Source: Fibrobacter succinogenes (lineage in GTDB: Bacteria > Fibrobacterota > Fibrobacteria > Fibrobacterales > Fibrobacteraceae). From it: a stretch of 64,000 nucleotides of DNA. Under the pieces are notes generated by a model. The model saw only the letters and a program-made list of their open reading frames with translations. It had not been told where the DNA came from and made no database searches. A program made the position numbers and the translations under genes. The DNA lies in the NCBI RefSeq assembly GCF_902779965.1, contig NZ_CACZDK010000008.1, forward strand, positions 62,001 to 126,000, given 5' to 3'. Shown here in pieces: positions 8,358 through 17,460 of this stretch. The first letter of the stretch is position 1. Every line of letters begins with the position of its first letter.

Positions 8358-9276
8358 GGACCAAATCCAATATTTCGAGACGGAAAACGATGGATCTTTG
8401 TTCAAGATCATCGTGTGTGCTGTCGTGTTTCATTTGGCGGTTGTCGGGACTTTGATCGCTCTCAACAATATTGATTTATCGAAGCCAGCCGAAGAAATTC
8501 CCGTGTTCGAAATGGTGCAAGTGGATGAACCGGTAAAAGCTCCAGCGGCTCAAGCTCCGCTACCGGAACCAGAACCGCAGCAAGCGCCGAAGGTAGAAAC
8601 TCCGCCGGAAGTGCCGCCGGAGCCCGTTCCCGAAGTAACGCCGGAACCGGAGCCCGCTCCAGAGCCTACGCCAGAAAAGACGCTTGAGCCAGAGGCTCCG
8701 CAAGTTCCTGAGGAACCTGCGCCCGAGATGAAGCCGGATACGCCGGAGCCAGTGCCTGTGCCGGAACCCAAGGTCGAAGAAAAGAAGCCGGAAGAAAAGG
8801 TTGAACAGCCGAAGCCCGTCGAGAAGCCTGTTGAAAAGCCGGTAGAAAAAATTGCGAAGAAGACCATCGAAAAGAAAAAAGTCGAAAAGAAGCCTGCGAA
8901 AAAGCCAAAGGATGACGACTTTGATATCGATGATTTGAAGTTGCAGAAGTCCTTTGAAATGCCAAGCCTCAAGGCGGTGAATCCGATTGATATGGATCCG
9001 CTGATGCAGGTGTTCTTGGAACGCGCGAAGGCAAAAATCATGAGCAATTTCAATCCGCCGAATGGACTTACGATTGATCGAGATGCAAAGACGACGGTTC
9101 AGTTTACGGTGGAACGTTCTGGGCTTATTACGAGTGTATTCCTCAAGCGTTCTTCGACGAACAGCGCCTGGGATCACTTGTCGGTGCGTGCGGTGAAAAT
9201 TTCGAAGTTGCCGGAACTTCCGCCAACGTACAATGGCTCAAGTCTTGTGTTGCAGTTTAACTTTACGCCGAACTAG
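8344..9276 (+). CDS. tolA: TolA/TonB-like periplasm-spanning protein
   Basis: One N-terminal membrane anchor (about residues 20-42) is followed by a Pro/Glu-rich then Pro/Lys-rich stretch (about 55-190) that could span the periplasm. A C-terminal domain of about 100 residues follows with FLERAKAKIMSNFNPP, TVQFTVERSGLITSVFLKRSS and SVRAVKISKLPELP, the TonB/TolA C-terminal fold. The Pro-rich spacer looks more like TonB than the Ala-rich helix of E. coli TolA. Its place between tolR and tolB supports the TolA role, linking the motor to Pal and TolB. The extreme Pro/Glu codon bias explains the long overlapping open frames on the other strand. Confidence 0.88.
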   Translation: MKRNRDQIQYFETENDGSLFKIIVCAVVFHLAVVGTLIALNNIDLSKPAEEIPVFEMVQVDEPVKAPAAQAPLPEPEPQQAPKVETPPEVPPEPVPEVTPEPEPAPEPTPEKTLEPEAPQVPEEPAPEMKPDTPEPVPVPEPKVEEKKPEEKVEQPKPVEKPVEKPVEKIAKKTIEKKKVEKKPAKKPKDDDFDIDDLKLQKSFEMPSLKAVNPIDMDPLMQVFLERAKAKIMSNFNPPNGLTIDRDAKTTVQFTVERSGLITSVFLKRSSTNSAWDHLSVRAVKISKLPELPPTYNGSSLVLQFNFTPN

Positions 9277-9280
9277 GAGT

Positions 9281-9330
9281 GAGGTCGTGGGGGATGAGGT
9301 CGGCGCAGGCGCCTTTGAGGTATGAGAAGT
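9281..9330. repeat. GAGGTATGAG/TGAGGTCG-type repeat between tolA and tolB
   Basis: This 70-bp spacer inside the operon contains GTGAGGTCGTGG..GATGAGGTCG and GAGGTATGAGAAG. It is related to the longer repeat at 52742-52870. Confidence 0.6.
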
Positions 9331-9347
9331 TTGGAATTGAGGTTTTA

Positions 9348-10619
9348 ATGATGAAAAAGATGAAACTGTTTTTTTGTGCGATAGCGTTGATGCTTGTTGC
9401 GCCCTCGTTTGCGGCGATTGACACGATTGCTGTGGATGTGGGAATTTCTGTGTTCCAGACGATGCCGATTGGTATTGTGCCTTTTGAAGAAGACGGAAAA
9501 ATCAAGTGGACAAGCGAAGCTCCGCATTTGATTTTGGCACGAGATGCAAATCTTTCTGGGCGCTTTGAAGCGGTTGCTTCGGACAAGTTTGACTTGGTGC
9601 TTTTTAGCAAGAAGCGCGCTCGCCAGTATGTGACCGGCAATGCAACGAAGCTCTCGAACGGAAAAATCAAGCTCGATTGCTTTTTGTATGCCGCCGAAAC
9701 GAAGGATTTGTTGCTTGGCGAAAGCTATACTGTAAAGCCTTATGACGTGCGTCAGGCGGTGCATTCTTTCTTTGACAAGGTTGTTTATCGCTTGTTTGGG
9801 GAACGCGGTATTGCTACGACAAAGCTTGCTTACGTTTCGAAAATCGATGGCGTGAAGCAGGTGGTGATTTCGGATTACGATGGTTTTTCCCGTCGCCAAA
9901 TTACGCGTGATTCTTCGATCAACATCATGCCTGTTTGGCAAAAAGGCAATAAGGGACTTGTGTATGTGAACTTCCGCAAGCAGCGCCCGAACCTTTATGC
10001 GATTACTTTTGGCGGCAAGGAAACTCCGCTCTTTACGCAATACAAGCAGACGTTTAGTCCGGCTGTGAACCCGAAGACAGGAGAACTCCTTTTCTCGGTG
10101 ACGGAAGGTGCCAAAACTGAAATTTATCGTGGCGATATCAAGACGGGTTCCGCTCAGAAATTCTTGCATTTGCAATCCAATCAGGTAAGCCCCTCTTGGA
10201 GCCCTTTTGCTAGTGAAGTGCTGTTTACGAGCGATCGTGGCGGTTCTCCGCAGGTGTATGCTGTTGGTAAAGATGGTTCAGACGTAAGGCGCATTACGTA
10301 CATGGGCCATTACAATGAACGTGCGAGTTGGTCTCCGGAAGGTGACCGCATTGTCTATACATCAATGGACGATGGCAAAATGAATATTTATACGTGTGCT
10401 CTTGATGGAACGGATATTATCCAGTTGACATCGAATGCCGGGAATAACGAACATCCGTCTTGGTCGCCAGATGGTAAGCTGATTGCGTTTGCCAGTGACC
10501 GCGGTGGCAATTATCAAATTTATATTATGCGTAAAGACGGCAGCGGCGTGACTCGCATTACGAATGGTAACGAGAATACTTCGCCTACATGGTCTTGGTT
10601 CTTTGATGAGAAAAAGTAA
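9348..10619 (+). CDS. tolB: TolB periplasmic beta-propeller
   Basis: TolB binds Pal and the TolA C-terminus in the periplasm. The protein starts with a signal peptide (MMKKMKLFFCAIALM..., cleavage near SFA), then an N-terminal alpha/beta domain of about 150 residues. A C-terminal six-bladed propeller follows, built of WD40-like PD40 repeats (SPSWSPFASEVLFTSDRGG, ASWSPEGDRIVYTS, PSWSPDGKLIAFASDRGG). The start at 9348 lies 5 bp after TTGAGG. The longer frame from 9279 only adds repeat-derived sequence and would spoil the signal peptide. It is followed by pal after 17 bp. Confidence 0.95.
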   Translation: MMKKMKLFFCAIALMLVAPSFAAIDTIAVDVGISVFQTMPIGIVPFEEDGKIKWTSEAPHLILARDANLSGRFEAVASDKFDLVLFSKKRARQYVTGNATKLSNGKIKLDCFLYAAETKDLLLGESYTVKPYDVRQAVHSFFDKVVYRLFGERGIATTKLAYVSKIDGVKQVVISDYDGFSRRQITRDSSINIMPVWQKGNKGLVYVNFRKQRPNLYAITFGGKETPLFTQYKQTFSPAVNPKTGELLFSVTEGAKTEIYRGDIKTGSAQKFLHLQSNQVSPSWSPFASEVLFTSDRGGSPQVYAVGKDGSDVRRITYMGHYNERASWSPEGDRIVYTSMDDGKMNIYTCALDGTDIIQLTSNAGNNEHPSWSPDGKLIAFASDRGGNYQIYIMRKDGSGVTRITNGNENTSPTWSWFFDEKK

Positions 10620-10636
10620 AAAGAGGAGTGTTAATT

Positions 10637-11218
10637 ATGGGTAAGTTTTTTAAAGTCGCTTTGATGGTAACTGCTGTTGCCTTATTTGCATGGGGCTGCA
10701 GCAAGGAAAAACCGGAGACGGATCCTCAACCGAAAACGGCCGAAGCCCCTGTGGATTCCTCGCTGAATCTTGACGCGCTTATTGCGGATACGCTGAGTGC
10801 TGATTCGTTGGCTCGCTTGGAAGCGGAACGCCTCGAAGCTGAACGAGCTCACTTGGAAGAAATGATCAACCGCATTATGGATGAAGATGTGTATTTTGAT
10901 TATGACCGCTCCGACTTGACGGAAAATGCGAAGCGTTTGCTTGCTCAAGTGGCGGAAATATTGGTCAATGAAACTCGTTTTATTGTGACGGTTGAAGGGC
11001 ATACGGATGCTCGCGGCACCGAAGATTACAACATCTCGTTGGGCGCTCGTCGTTCGACTGTTGTGAGGGATTTCTTGATTGCGTATGGCGTGGATGGCAA
11101 TAGGCTTATGTCGGTAAGTTATGGAAAAGAACGTCCGAAAGTTCTGGGTTCCGATGAATCCGCTTATTCCAAAAACCGTAGAGCCCATTTCCGCGTATCT
11201 ATTGCAAATATTGAATAG
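10637..11218 (+). CDS. pal: Peptidoglycan-associated lipoprotein Pal
   Basis: Pal anchors the outer membrane to peptidoglycan. The protein has a lipoprotein signal peptide (Cys21 in AWGC), a linker rich in Asp, Ser and Leu, a short Glu/Arg helix, and an OmpA-like domain (about 80-190). That domain carries YFDYDRSDLTENAKRLL, VEGHTDARGTEDYN and LGARRSTVVRDFL...NRLMSVSYG, the residues that bind diaminopimelate. The ATG at 10637 follows AGAGGAG by 8 bp, so it is preferred over the GTG at 10628. The cpoB-like gene follows after 10 bp. Confidence 0.95.
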   Translation: MGKFFKVALMVTAVALFAWGCSKEKPETDPQPKTAEAPVDSSLNLDALIADTLSADSLARLEAERLEAERAHLEEMINRIMDEDVYFDYDRSDLTENAKRLLAQVAEILVNETRFIVTVEGHTDARGTEDYNISLGARRSTVVRDFLIAYGVDGNRLMSVSYGKERPKVLGSDESAYSKNRRAHFRVSIANIE

Positions 11219-11228
11219 GGGGTGAATC

Positions 11229-12089
11229 ATGAATTTGAAAGCGATTTCTTTAGGTGTTTTTTTTGCATCGTTTATGCTTTCGGGATGTAGCAGTATTACG
11301 ATACTGCGAACAAAAGAAATGAAAGCTGTTGGCGATGAAATCATGGTCAAGAATGATTCTGCTTATAAGGCTCTTTCGGCAGAGAATGATTCGCTTCGAG
11401 TGCAGCTGGATAGCGTAAAGTCTCAATTGGATGCGGCTGCGGTGGCGCAGAAACGCTTGCAGGCCGAAGTGACTCTCCTTTCGAAACGCATGAGCGAAGA
11501 AACTGTTCGCCGCGATACTCGCCAAGAAGAGATTATTTATCGCTTGGATTTGCTCCTTGGCAAGTCTGACAAGATTTTGGCGAAGAAGGTTGTGGTGAAC
11601 AATGGCGCAGCTAGCGCTGTCATGGAATCCGATGCGGATGCCGCAAAAATGGTAGAAGCGGAGACGATGTTCAATGCCGCTCATTCGGATTACCATCGCG
11701 GTGAATACAAGTTGGCGTACAACGGCTTTAAGCAGGTTTATGAACTTGTAAAGAAAGGCGAAATGGCCGAAGGTGCTCTTTACTGGATGTCGCTTTGCTT
11801 GATCGAAGCGAATCAGGCCGCAAAGGCAAAAACGCTTTTGACGAATCTCGTCGATTCGAACCCGCAAGGGTTGAAGGCTTGCGCCGGAATGTTCAAACTG
11901 GCGTCACTTTACGGCAAGGAATGCGATTTGGAACGCCAGAAGCACTACTTGCAGAAAATTATTTCGAGCAATACTTGCGCTTCGACGCCGGAACTGGAAC
12001 AGGCTGCCTTGCAATTGCAGTCGATGCTTGATTTTAGGTCTACAGACGGGCGCTCGGCAGAACAAGTTTGCCGCGAACAGATGCGGTAA
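11229..12089 (+). CDS. cpoB: CpoB/YbgF-like coiled-coil TPR lipoprotein
   Basis: This is the last gene of the tol-pal operon. In enterobacteria CpoB links PBP1B activity to Tol. The protein has a lipobox (LSGC, Cys20), a coiled-coil region (about 45-115, SLRVQLDSVKSQLDAAAV and following), then TPR-type repeats (about 140-270, including AHSDYHRGEYKLAYNGF and EGALYWMSLCLIEANQAAKA). Unlike E. coli CpoB, which is a soluble periplasmic protein, this one should be lipidated. A terminator follows at 12142. Confidence 0.82.
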   Translation: MNLKAISLGVFFASFMLSGCSSITILRTKEMKAVGDEIMVKNDSAYKALSAENDSLRVQLDSVKSQLDAAAVAQKRLQAEVTLLSKRMSEETVRRDTRQEEIIYRLDLLLGKSDKILAKKVVVNNGAASAVMESDADAAKMVEAETMFNAAHSDYHRGEYKLAYNGFKQVYELVKKGEMAEGALYWMSLCLIEANQAAKAKTLLTNLVDSNPQGLKACAGMFKLASLYGKECDLERQKHYLQKIISSNTCASTPELEQAALQLQSMLDFRSTDGRSAEQVCREQMR

Positions 12090-12102
12090 ATACAAGAAAT
12101 GA

Positions 12103-12140
12103 TGGACCCTTCGACCCTTTGGGTCTCAGGGTGACGAGGT
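12103..12140. repeat. Member of the GGATCC-TTCG/GGATGAC repeat family
   Basis: TGGACCCTTCGACCC..GGGTCTCAGGGTGACGA is a diverged copy of the family seen at 1312 and 23346, here just before the tol-pal terminator. Confidence 0.55.
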
Positions 12141-12141
12141 G

Positions 12142-12175
12142 AAAAAAAAAGCCGGCTTGATGAAGCCGGCTTTTT
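12142..12175. terminator. Strong bidirectional terminator after tol-pal
   Basis: Stem AAGCCGGCTT / AAGCCGGCTT (self-complementary arms) with loop GATG. An A-run lies on the left and TTTTT on the right, so it serves cpoB and probably murA, which converges. Confidence 0.92.
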
Positions 12176-12236
12176 GTGTAATTGCTTGGACCCTATCAGA
12201 GTTGCTTTGCGGCTCCCTCCAGGGGGACATTGAACG

Positions 12237-13514
12237 TTATTCGTCGCGGGCGTCGGGGTTGAAGCGCTTGACGGTGGCGCCGATCTTTGCCATCTTGGCT
12301 TCGAAATCTTCGTAGCCACGGTCCAGGTGGTAAATGCGGCTGATGGTCGTTTCACCTTCGGCAATGAGGCCTGCGAGAACGAGCGCTGCGCTTGCACGAA
12401 GATCAGAACCCATGATGTCGGCACCTTCGAGCGGGAGGCCGCCCTTGATTGTTGCTGTGTTGCCGTTCAGCTGGATAGAAGCGCCTAAGCGTTCAAGTTC
12501 GGCGACGTGCTTGAAGCGGTCGTTATAAACGGTATCTTGCACGAGGCTGTTTCCTGGAATGGAAAGAAGCGTTGCCATGAACGGAGCTTGCATATCTGTC
12601 GGGAAGCCAGGGAATGGGAGCGTCATGAGGCTCATGGGCTTGAGTTCTTGCTGACGGGCATCGACTTCGGCCCAGTCGGGGCCGACATTCACTTTGCAAC
12701 CGATTTCGCGGAAGGCATCGAGCGTTGATGCGATGTGTTCTGGAATGATGTGCGTGACTTTCACGCGGCCGCGCGTAATGGCGGCGGCACAGAGGAACGT
12801 GCCTGCTTCAATGCGGTCCGGAATGGTGACGCCTGTGCCCGGGCGCAGCGATTCAACGCCCTGGACGGTGAGGGTGCGCGTTCCGCGGCCCTGAATTTTG
12901 GCGCCCATGTTGGTAAGAAAGTCGATGAGGTTGTCGATTTCGGGTTCAAGGGCTGCATTTTGCAAGACGCTTACGCCTTTTGCAAGTGTTGCCGCCATCA
13001 GGACGTTGACTGTTGCACCGACGCTAGAAATCGGGAAGTTGAAGTTGCCGCCGGGGAGTCTGCCTTCGCATGTGGCTTCGACGTAACCGTGCGTGACGGT
13101 AATCTTTGCGCCGAGAGCTTCGAGACCTTTGAGGTGAAGGTCAACGGGACGCGGGCCCCAGGCACATCCGCCAGGGAGCGAAACGCGGCAACGTCCGAAA
13201 CGGGCAACGAGCGGACCGAGCACATAGAAGCTGGCGCGCATGGTTTTCACGAGTTCATACGGGGCTTCCAAATGGTCTACGCCGCGAGTGTCGATTTTTA
13301 GAGTATGGCTTCCTCCGTTGATGTGGCAACCGATAACGCGGAGCACATCGGACATGGTCTTCATGTCTTTCAAGTGCGGAACGTTCGCGATTTCAGAAAC
13401 GCCATCGGCGAGGAGCGCTGCGGCCATAACTGCGAGTACAGCGTTCTTTGCACCGGAAATTTCGACTTCACCATTGACAGGTGCTTTTACTTGCGGAACG
13501 ATAAACTGATCCAT
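12237..13514 (-). CDS. murA: UDP-N-acetylglucosamine 1-carboxyvinyltransferase
   Basis: MurA catalyses the first committed step of peptidoglycan synthesis, enolpyruvyl transfer from PEP to UDP-GlcNAc in the cytoplasm. Its 425 residues match the family. Lys22-Asn23 lies in SGAKNAVLAVMAA. The catalytic loop PGGCAWGPRPVDLH has Cys117, the residue attacked by fosfomycin. Later blocks are GATVNVLMAATLAKG, PDRIEAGTFLCAAA and PFPGFPTDMQAP. The presence of Cys rather than Asp suggests fosfomycin sensitivity of the enzyme. The start codon lies 5 bp after the RDD gene stop, and the AAAGAGG ending that gene supplies the ribosome site. Confidence 0.97.
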   Translation of the reverse strand: MDQFIVPQVKAPVNGEVEISGAKNAVLAVMAAALLADGVSEIANVPHLKDMKTMSDVLRVIGCHINGGSHTLKIDTRGVDHLEAPYELVKTMRASFYVLGPLVARFGRCRVSLPGGCAWGPRPVDLHLKGLEALGAKITVTHGYVEATCEGRLPGGNFNFPISSVGATVNVLMAATLAKGVSVLQNAALEPEIDNLIDFLTNMGAKIQGRGTRTLTVQGVESLRPGTGVTIPDRIEAGTFLCAAAITRGRVKVTHIIPEHIASTLDAFREIGCKVNVGPDWAEVDARQQELKPMSLMTLPFPGFPTDMQAPFMATLLSIPGNSLVQDTVYNDRFKHVAELERLGASIQLNGNTATIKGGLPLEGADIMGSDLRASAALVLAGLIAEGETTISRIYHLDRGYEDFEAKMAKIGATVKRFNPDARDE

Positions 13515-13519
13515 ATAAA

Positions 13520-14296
13520 CTAAACCTCTTTATTAATCTCTTTGCTGTTCTTTTGTGCGATTGGGTCGTGGACAACGCGTGTTCTTGCGATATAATCGTG
13601 CAAAGCCCTCTTTTGCGGATCGATGAGGACAATGAGGTAGCCCAGACCATAAAAATACAAAGTCGCTTGCGTTACTATGCTAGCTATAAAGCGGAAAATC
13701 GAAAATGCCCACGAGAGTTTTTCTCCGTCAGCCATTTCTACATGAATGCGGAATAACTTTTTGCCCGGTGTTGCGCCCCAAACGGCGTGGAATACGATAA
13801 AGTAAGCCGCTTGGACGAAACTCCAAATCGTAAAGAACGTTTGCATTCCGGGGAGCTTGAGAGCATTGGAAACGATGTCTGATGATGCCGGGTCTTCGGT
13901 GAATTGCTTTACAATTTCGATAACGGCGTTTATGTCAATCAGCCCTGCAAGGCTCATGACATAAAGGAAAATGGCTCCGATTATAGATAGAATTATGTTG
14001 TCTATAATAAAGGCGTTCGCACGTACAAAAAAGCCTGCGAAGCGCTTGCGAGTCACCCTGCTTTGGAGTAAAGTCTCGATGGTCTGTTTTAGAAGTTCTT
14101 CTTCAGTGGGCTCTGGAACTTCGGTTGCTTCGGGATAGTCCTTCCAAGCTTTCCAATTTGTTTCACCGCTATGCCAAACAAGAGTTTCATCTTTTATTTT
14201 GCCTTCGTTGACAAAATTCCTGATTTCGTCGATAGAGAAAGGGCCTTGACGCCTGTCCCCGTCGGTGATTGAAGTGTCGATATAAAACCATTTCAT
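13520..14296 (-). CDS. GYF_2 plus RDD-family membrane protein
   Basis: Residues 1-60 (MKWFYIDTSITDGDRRQGPF..., then W.SGETNWKAW) match the GYF_2 domain seen at the N-termini of many bacterial membrane proteins. A linker leads to an RDD domain (about 85-240) with three hydrophobic segments, starting RVTRKRFAGFFVRANAFIIDNIIL and containing WGATPGKKLFRIHV. The function is unknown; RDD proteins have been linked to transport, and GYF_2 suggests a peptide- or protein-binding module. It heads a two-gene unit with murA and its 3' end provides the murA ribosome site. Confidence 0.8.
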   Translation of the reverse strand: MKWFYIDTSITDGDRRQGPFSIDEIRNFVNEGKIKDETLVWHSGETNWKAWKDYPEATEVPEPTEEELLKQTIETLLQSRVTRKRFAGFFVRANAFIIDNIILSIIGAIFLYVMSLAGLIDINAVIEIVKQFTEDPASSDIVSNALKLPGMQTFFTIWSFVQAAYFIVFHAVWGATPGKKLFRIHVEMADGEKLSWAFSIFRFIASIVTQATLYFYGLGYLIVLIDPQKRALHDYIARTRVVHDPIAQKNSKEINKEV

Positions 14297-14362
14297 GTTG
14301 TGGAATAATTTAGTAAAAAGTTCGCAAGCCGAAATTTTGAAAAAATTGTAAATTTAGGGGTT

Positions 14363-17353
14363 ATGATGATGTTTAAAATTGGTCAGCGTTACGTTAGCCA
14401 AGCCGAGCCCACCCTGGGACTTGGCATTGTTTCCGAAGTCCAGGGACGTACTGTCAAGATTTTGTTCCCTTCTATCGGTCAAGCTCGAATTTACAGAACC
14501 GAAGAAGCTCCTATTGAACGTTTTGTGTTGCAAGTGGGTGAGACTGTCAAGAGCGAAAAGGGTGCCTCTTTTGTGGTGGACTCTGTTCGTGAAGATTCGG
14601 GAATCATGGTTTATGTCGGGCGAAACGGCAAGGAGATGAAGGAATCCGAGCTGAGTTCGAAACTTTCGACGGCTCGACCGGCTGTGCTGTTCAAGGCTTT
14701 GTCCGATGACGAAGTTTGCTCGTCGCGTGATTTTTTGCGTCATGAAGATGCGATGGAAATGTATTACAAGTGGACATCGTCGCCAGTTCGCGGCATGATT
14801 GGCCCACGTGTGAACATGATCCCGCACCAGTATTACCTTTGCTATCGTGCATGCTCTAGCTCGACGCTCCCGAGGCTCATGCTTTCTGATGAAGTGGGCT
14901 TGGGTAAGACGATTGAAGCGGGCATGATTTGGCATGCGCTCAAGTCTCGTGGCCGTATTCAGCGTACGCTTGTGATTGTTCCGGAAACGCTAAAGCACCA
15001 GTGGATGATTGAAATGAAGCGTCGTTTCAACCAGCTCTTTACACTTGTGGACGAAGGTTATATTCGCGGCTTGTTTGTCGGTGTTGCGAAAGATGAGACG
15101 AAGCCGAACCCGTTCATGCAGAGTAACGACATCATCGTTTCCATTGACTTTTTGATGGCGCAACCGGCGTTGATTGAAGACCTCTTGAAGACGAACTGGG
15201 ACATGACCATCATCGACGAAGCTCACCATCTGGTGTGCGAGGATGGTTTCACGAGTCACGAGTATATGCTTGCGAACCGAGTGATTGCACGTTCGAAGGG
15301 CGTGTTGCTTTTGACGGGAACGCCGTTGCAGTTGCATCCGGAATCGCAGTTCAACCGCCTCAAGATGCTCGACCCGGTGCGCTTTGCGGACTACAACGAT
15401 TTTATCAAGGACCAAGAAACTTATCTCAAGCTTGTGAGAGATTTGAGCAAGCTCCCGACGGATCCGAGCCATCACATGAGCTGGGACGATTTGTACGAAT
15501 GCGTTCCGAAAAACTCGATGATTCGTCCGTGGTTGGAACAGGAAAATTCAAAGGCGATGACGGCTGGCGAATGGATGCGCCGCATTGTCGATGGCATGGG
15601 CACGGGTTCTGTGGTGTTCCGCAATACGCGTAAGGGCGTGGGCGGATTCCCGAAGCGTGTGCTCGATGAAATCCCGCTGGAACCGAATCCGGCTTATCGT
15701 GAAATGGTGGAAGTGGCTGCGGATCGCGACCTCGAAGCATCGACGGACATTCAAGAGAACGGCCTCCTCTGCACGCGGTTCTCTGATGCTTGGCATATGG
15801 ATGAACGCTTTGAATGGCTCAAGGGATTCCTCAAGGAATACAAGAACGAAAAGGTCTTGTTGATTTGCGAATCGATTCAGGTGGTGCAGGCGCTTGAAAC
15901 TTTGCTCGTTGAATTCTTGGGTCCTGGTGCGTTTGTGATGTTCCATGAAGATATGAGCATCATGGCGCGCGACAAGGCTGCCGCAAACTTTAGCAAGCCC
16001 GATGGCGCCAACTTGCTCATCGCATCTGAAATTGGTTCGGAAGGCCGTAACTTCCAGTTCTCGCATCACTTGGTCTTGTTTGACTTGCCGCTTGATGCTG
16101 CACTTGTAGAACAACGTATTGGCCGCTTGGACCGCATTGGTCAGGATAAGGACATCATCATCCACGTGCCGTACGTGAAGGGCTCTGGTCAGGAAGTGAT
16201 GTTCCGCTGGTACAATGAAGGTTTGAATTCGTTCGGTGCACCTCTCATGAGCGGTGGCGAACTTTTCCTCAAGTACACGGAAGCTTTGATTGAGGCTCTT
16301 GCAACTCCGCAGGCAAGCCTTGAAAACTTTGTGAAGAACGTGATTCCGCAAGTCAAGAAAGATTGCGAACTCATGCGCAAGAATATTGAAAACGGTCGTG
16401 ACCGCTTGCTGGAATTTAACTCCCGCAATCCCGAAAAGGCAAAGGAAATTACGGACGAAATTCGCGAACTTGATGCGGAACCGGAACTCAAGAATCTTGT
16501 GTTCGATTCTTTGATGAACCGCGGGCTCGATGTCGAGAAGAGTTCTGTGCCGGGATGCTTCCTTATTACGATGGGACCGCAAGTTGAAGCGGGCTCCGTG
16601 CCGGGCATGCCGGAACTTGCTTCTGGCGTGTATAGCGCTGGAGGTGGCCGCGTGAATAGCCAAACGGATTTGTGTGGCGAAGGTGGCGGCGATTCGGAAG
16701 GCGATGGCCGTACGAATGGTGGCACTTGCATGACGGTCACGTTCGATCGTGAAGTGGCAATGACGCATGACGATATTGAATTTATCAGCTTGGATCATCC
16801 GCTTGCTCAAGGTGTGTTCGATTACGAAACCGGCATGGGACGCGGAACGGTCGCTTGTGCTATTTGGCCGAATTCCGGAAAGCGCGGGCTCATGATGCAG
16901 TATAATTTTGCTGTGGAACTCCCGGTGTCCGAAGAATGGGGCTGTGCCGATATCGCAGGACCTAAGTACTTCAAGGTGCTCTTGGATGCAAAGGGTGAAA
17001 ATCAATCCGGATGTTTTGAAGCGCTTGCGAATGCGGCTCTCAAGGATGTGGGTATGCCGCAGGGCAATGCTGCTGTCGATATGATAATCCGTTACTTTGC
17101 TAAAGATGGACTAGCGAAGGCTCGCTTGATTGTTTCTGAACAAGCTAAAAAGTATGCTGAAGAAGCGGCGAATGCCGTGGAAGCGCGTTCGGAACAGGAA
17201 TACCAGCGCATGAACCATTTGCTTTCGATGCGTGGCAAGGCGGGTACGAGTGAAGCTCTTAAGCAGCTCCGCAAGAACGTGCAAGAACGCAAGAAAATTG
17301 TGGCAAATCCGCAACTCCGTTTGGATGCCATCCGCTTGGTGGTGTGCAAGTAG
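14363..17353 (+). CDS. rapA: RapA-like RNA polymerase-associated SWI2/SNF2 ATPase
   Basis: RapA is a DNA translocase that binds RNA polymerase and promotes recycling after transcription. The N-terminus (FKIGQRYVSQAEPTLGLGIV...VKILFPSIGQARIYRTEEAP) corresponds to the paired Tudor-like domains of E. coli RapA. Motif I is DEVGLGKTIEAGM (about 175-187), motif II is IIDEAHHL near 282, and later helicase blocks include LLLTGTPLQLHPESQ, IASEIGSEGRNFQFSHHLVLFDLP and VEQRIGRLDRIGQ. At 996 residues it is close to the usual 960-970. A Gly/Ser/Asp-rich stretch near residues 755-790 looks like a flexible insertion. AGGGG lies upstream of three tandem ATGs. Confidence 0.9.
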   Translation: MMMFKIGQRYVSQAEPTLGLGIVSEVQGRTVKILFPSIGQARIYRTEEAPIERFVLQVGETVKSEKGASFVVDSVREDSGIMVYVGRNGKEMKESELSSKLSTARPAVLFKALSDDEVCSSRDFLRHEDAMEMYYKWTSSPVRGMIGPRVNMIPHQYYLCYRACSSSTLPRLMLSDEVGLGKTIEAGMIWHALKSRGRIQRTLVIVPETLKHQWMIEMKRRFNQLFTLVDEGYIRGLFVGVAKDETKPNPFMQSNDIIVSIDFLMAQPALIEDLLKTNWDMTIIDEAHHLVCEDGFTSHEYMLANRVIARSKGVLLLTGTPLQLHPESQFNRLKMLDPVRFADYNDFIKDQETYLKLVRDLSKLPTDPSHHMSWDDLYECVPKNSMIRPWLEQENSKAMTAGEWMRRIVDGMGTGSVVFRNTRKGVGGFPKRVLDEIPLEPNPAYREMVEVAADRDLEASTDIQENGLLCTRFSDAWHMDERFEWLKGFLKEYKNEKVLLICESIQVVQALETLLVEFLGPGAFVMFHEDMSIMARDKAAANFSKPDGANLLIASEIGSEGRNFQFSHHLVLFDLPLDAALVEQRIGRLDRIGQDKDIIIHVPYVKGSGQEVMFRWYNEGLNSFGAPLMSGGELFLKYTEALIEALATPQASLENFVKNVIPQVKKDCELMRKNIENGRDRLLEFNSRNPEKAKEITDEIRELDAEPELKNLVFDSLMNRGLDVEKSSVPGCFLITMGPQVEAGSVPGMPELASGVYSAGGGRVNSQTDLCGEGGGDSEGDGRTNGGTCMTVTFDREVAMTHDDIEFISLDHPLAQGVFDYETGMGRGTVACAIWPNSGKRGLMMQYNFAVELPVSEEWGCADIAGPKYFKVLLDAKGENQSGCFEALANAALKDVGMPQGNAAVDMIIRYFAKDGLAKARLIVSEQAKKYAEEAANAVEARSEQEYQRMNHLLSMRGKAGTSEALKQLRKNVQERKKIVANPQLRLDAIRLVVCK

Positions 17354-17357
17354 GGGT

Positions 17358-17455
17358 TGATCTTAGAACTTAGAACTTAGAGCTTAGAACTTAGATAATT
17401 TGGATTTTCTAAGTTCTACCAACTAAGTTCTGCCAACTGCGGCGAAGCCGCGAAA
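17358..17455. repeat. CTTAGAACTTAGA tandem plus GCGGC/GCCGC hairpin repeat, copy 1
   Basis: Short tandem units (ACTTAGA) are followed by a 29-bp segment at 17424-17452 (TAAGTTCTGCCAACTGC and following) that ends in hairpin GCGGC-GAA-GCCGC. The same 29 bp with two differences is at 23398-23426. It fills the rapA-proB spacer. Confidence 0.75.
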
Positions 17456-17460
17456 AGATT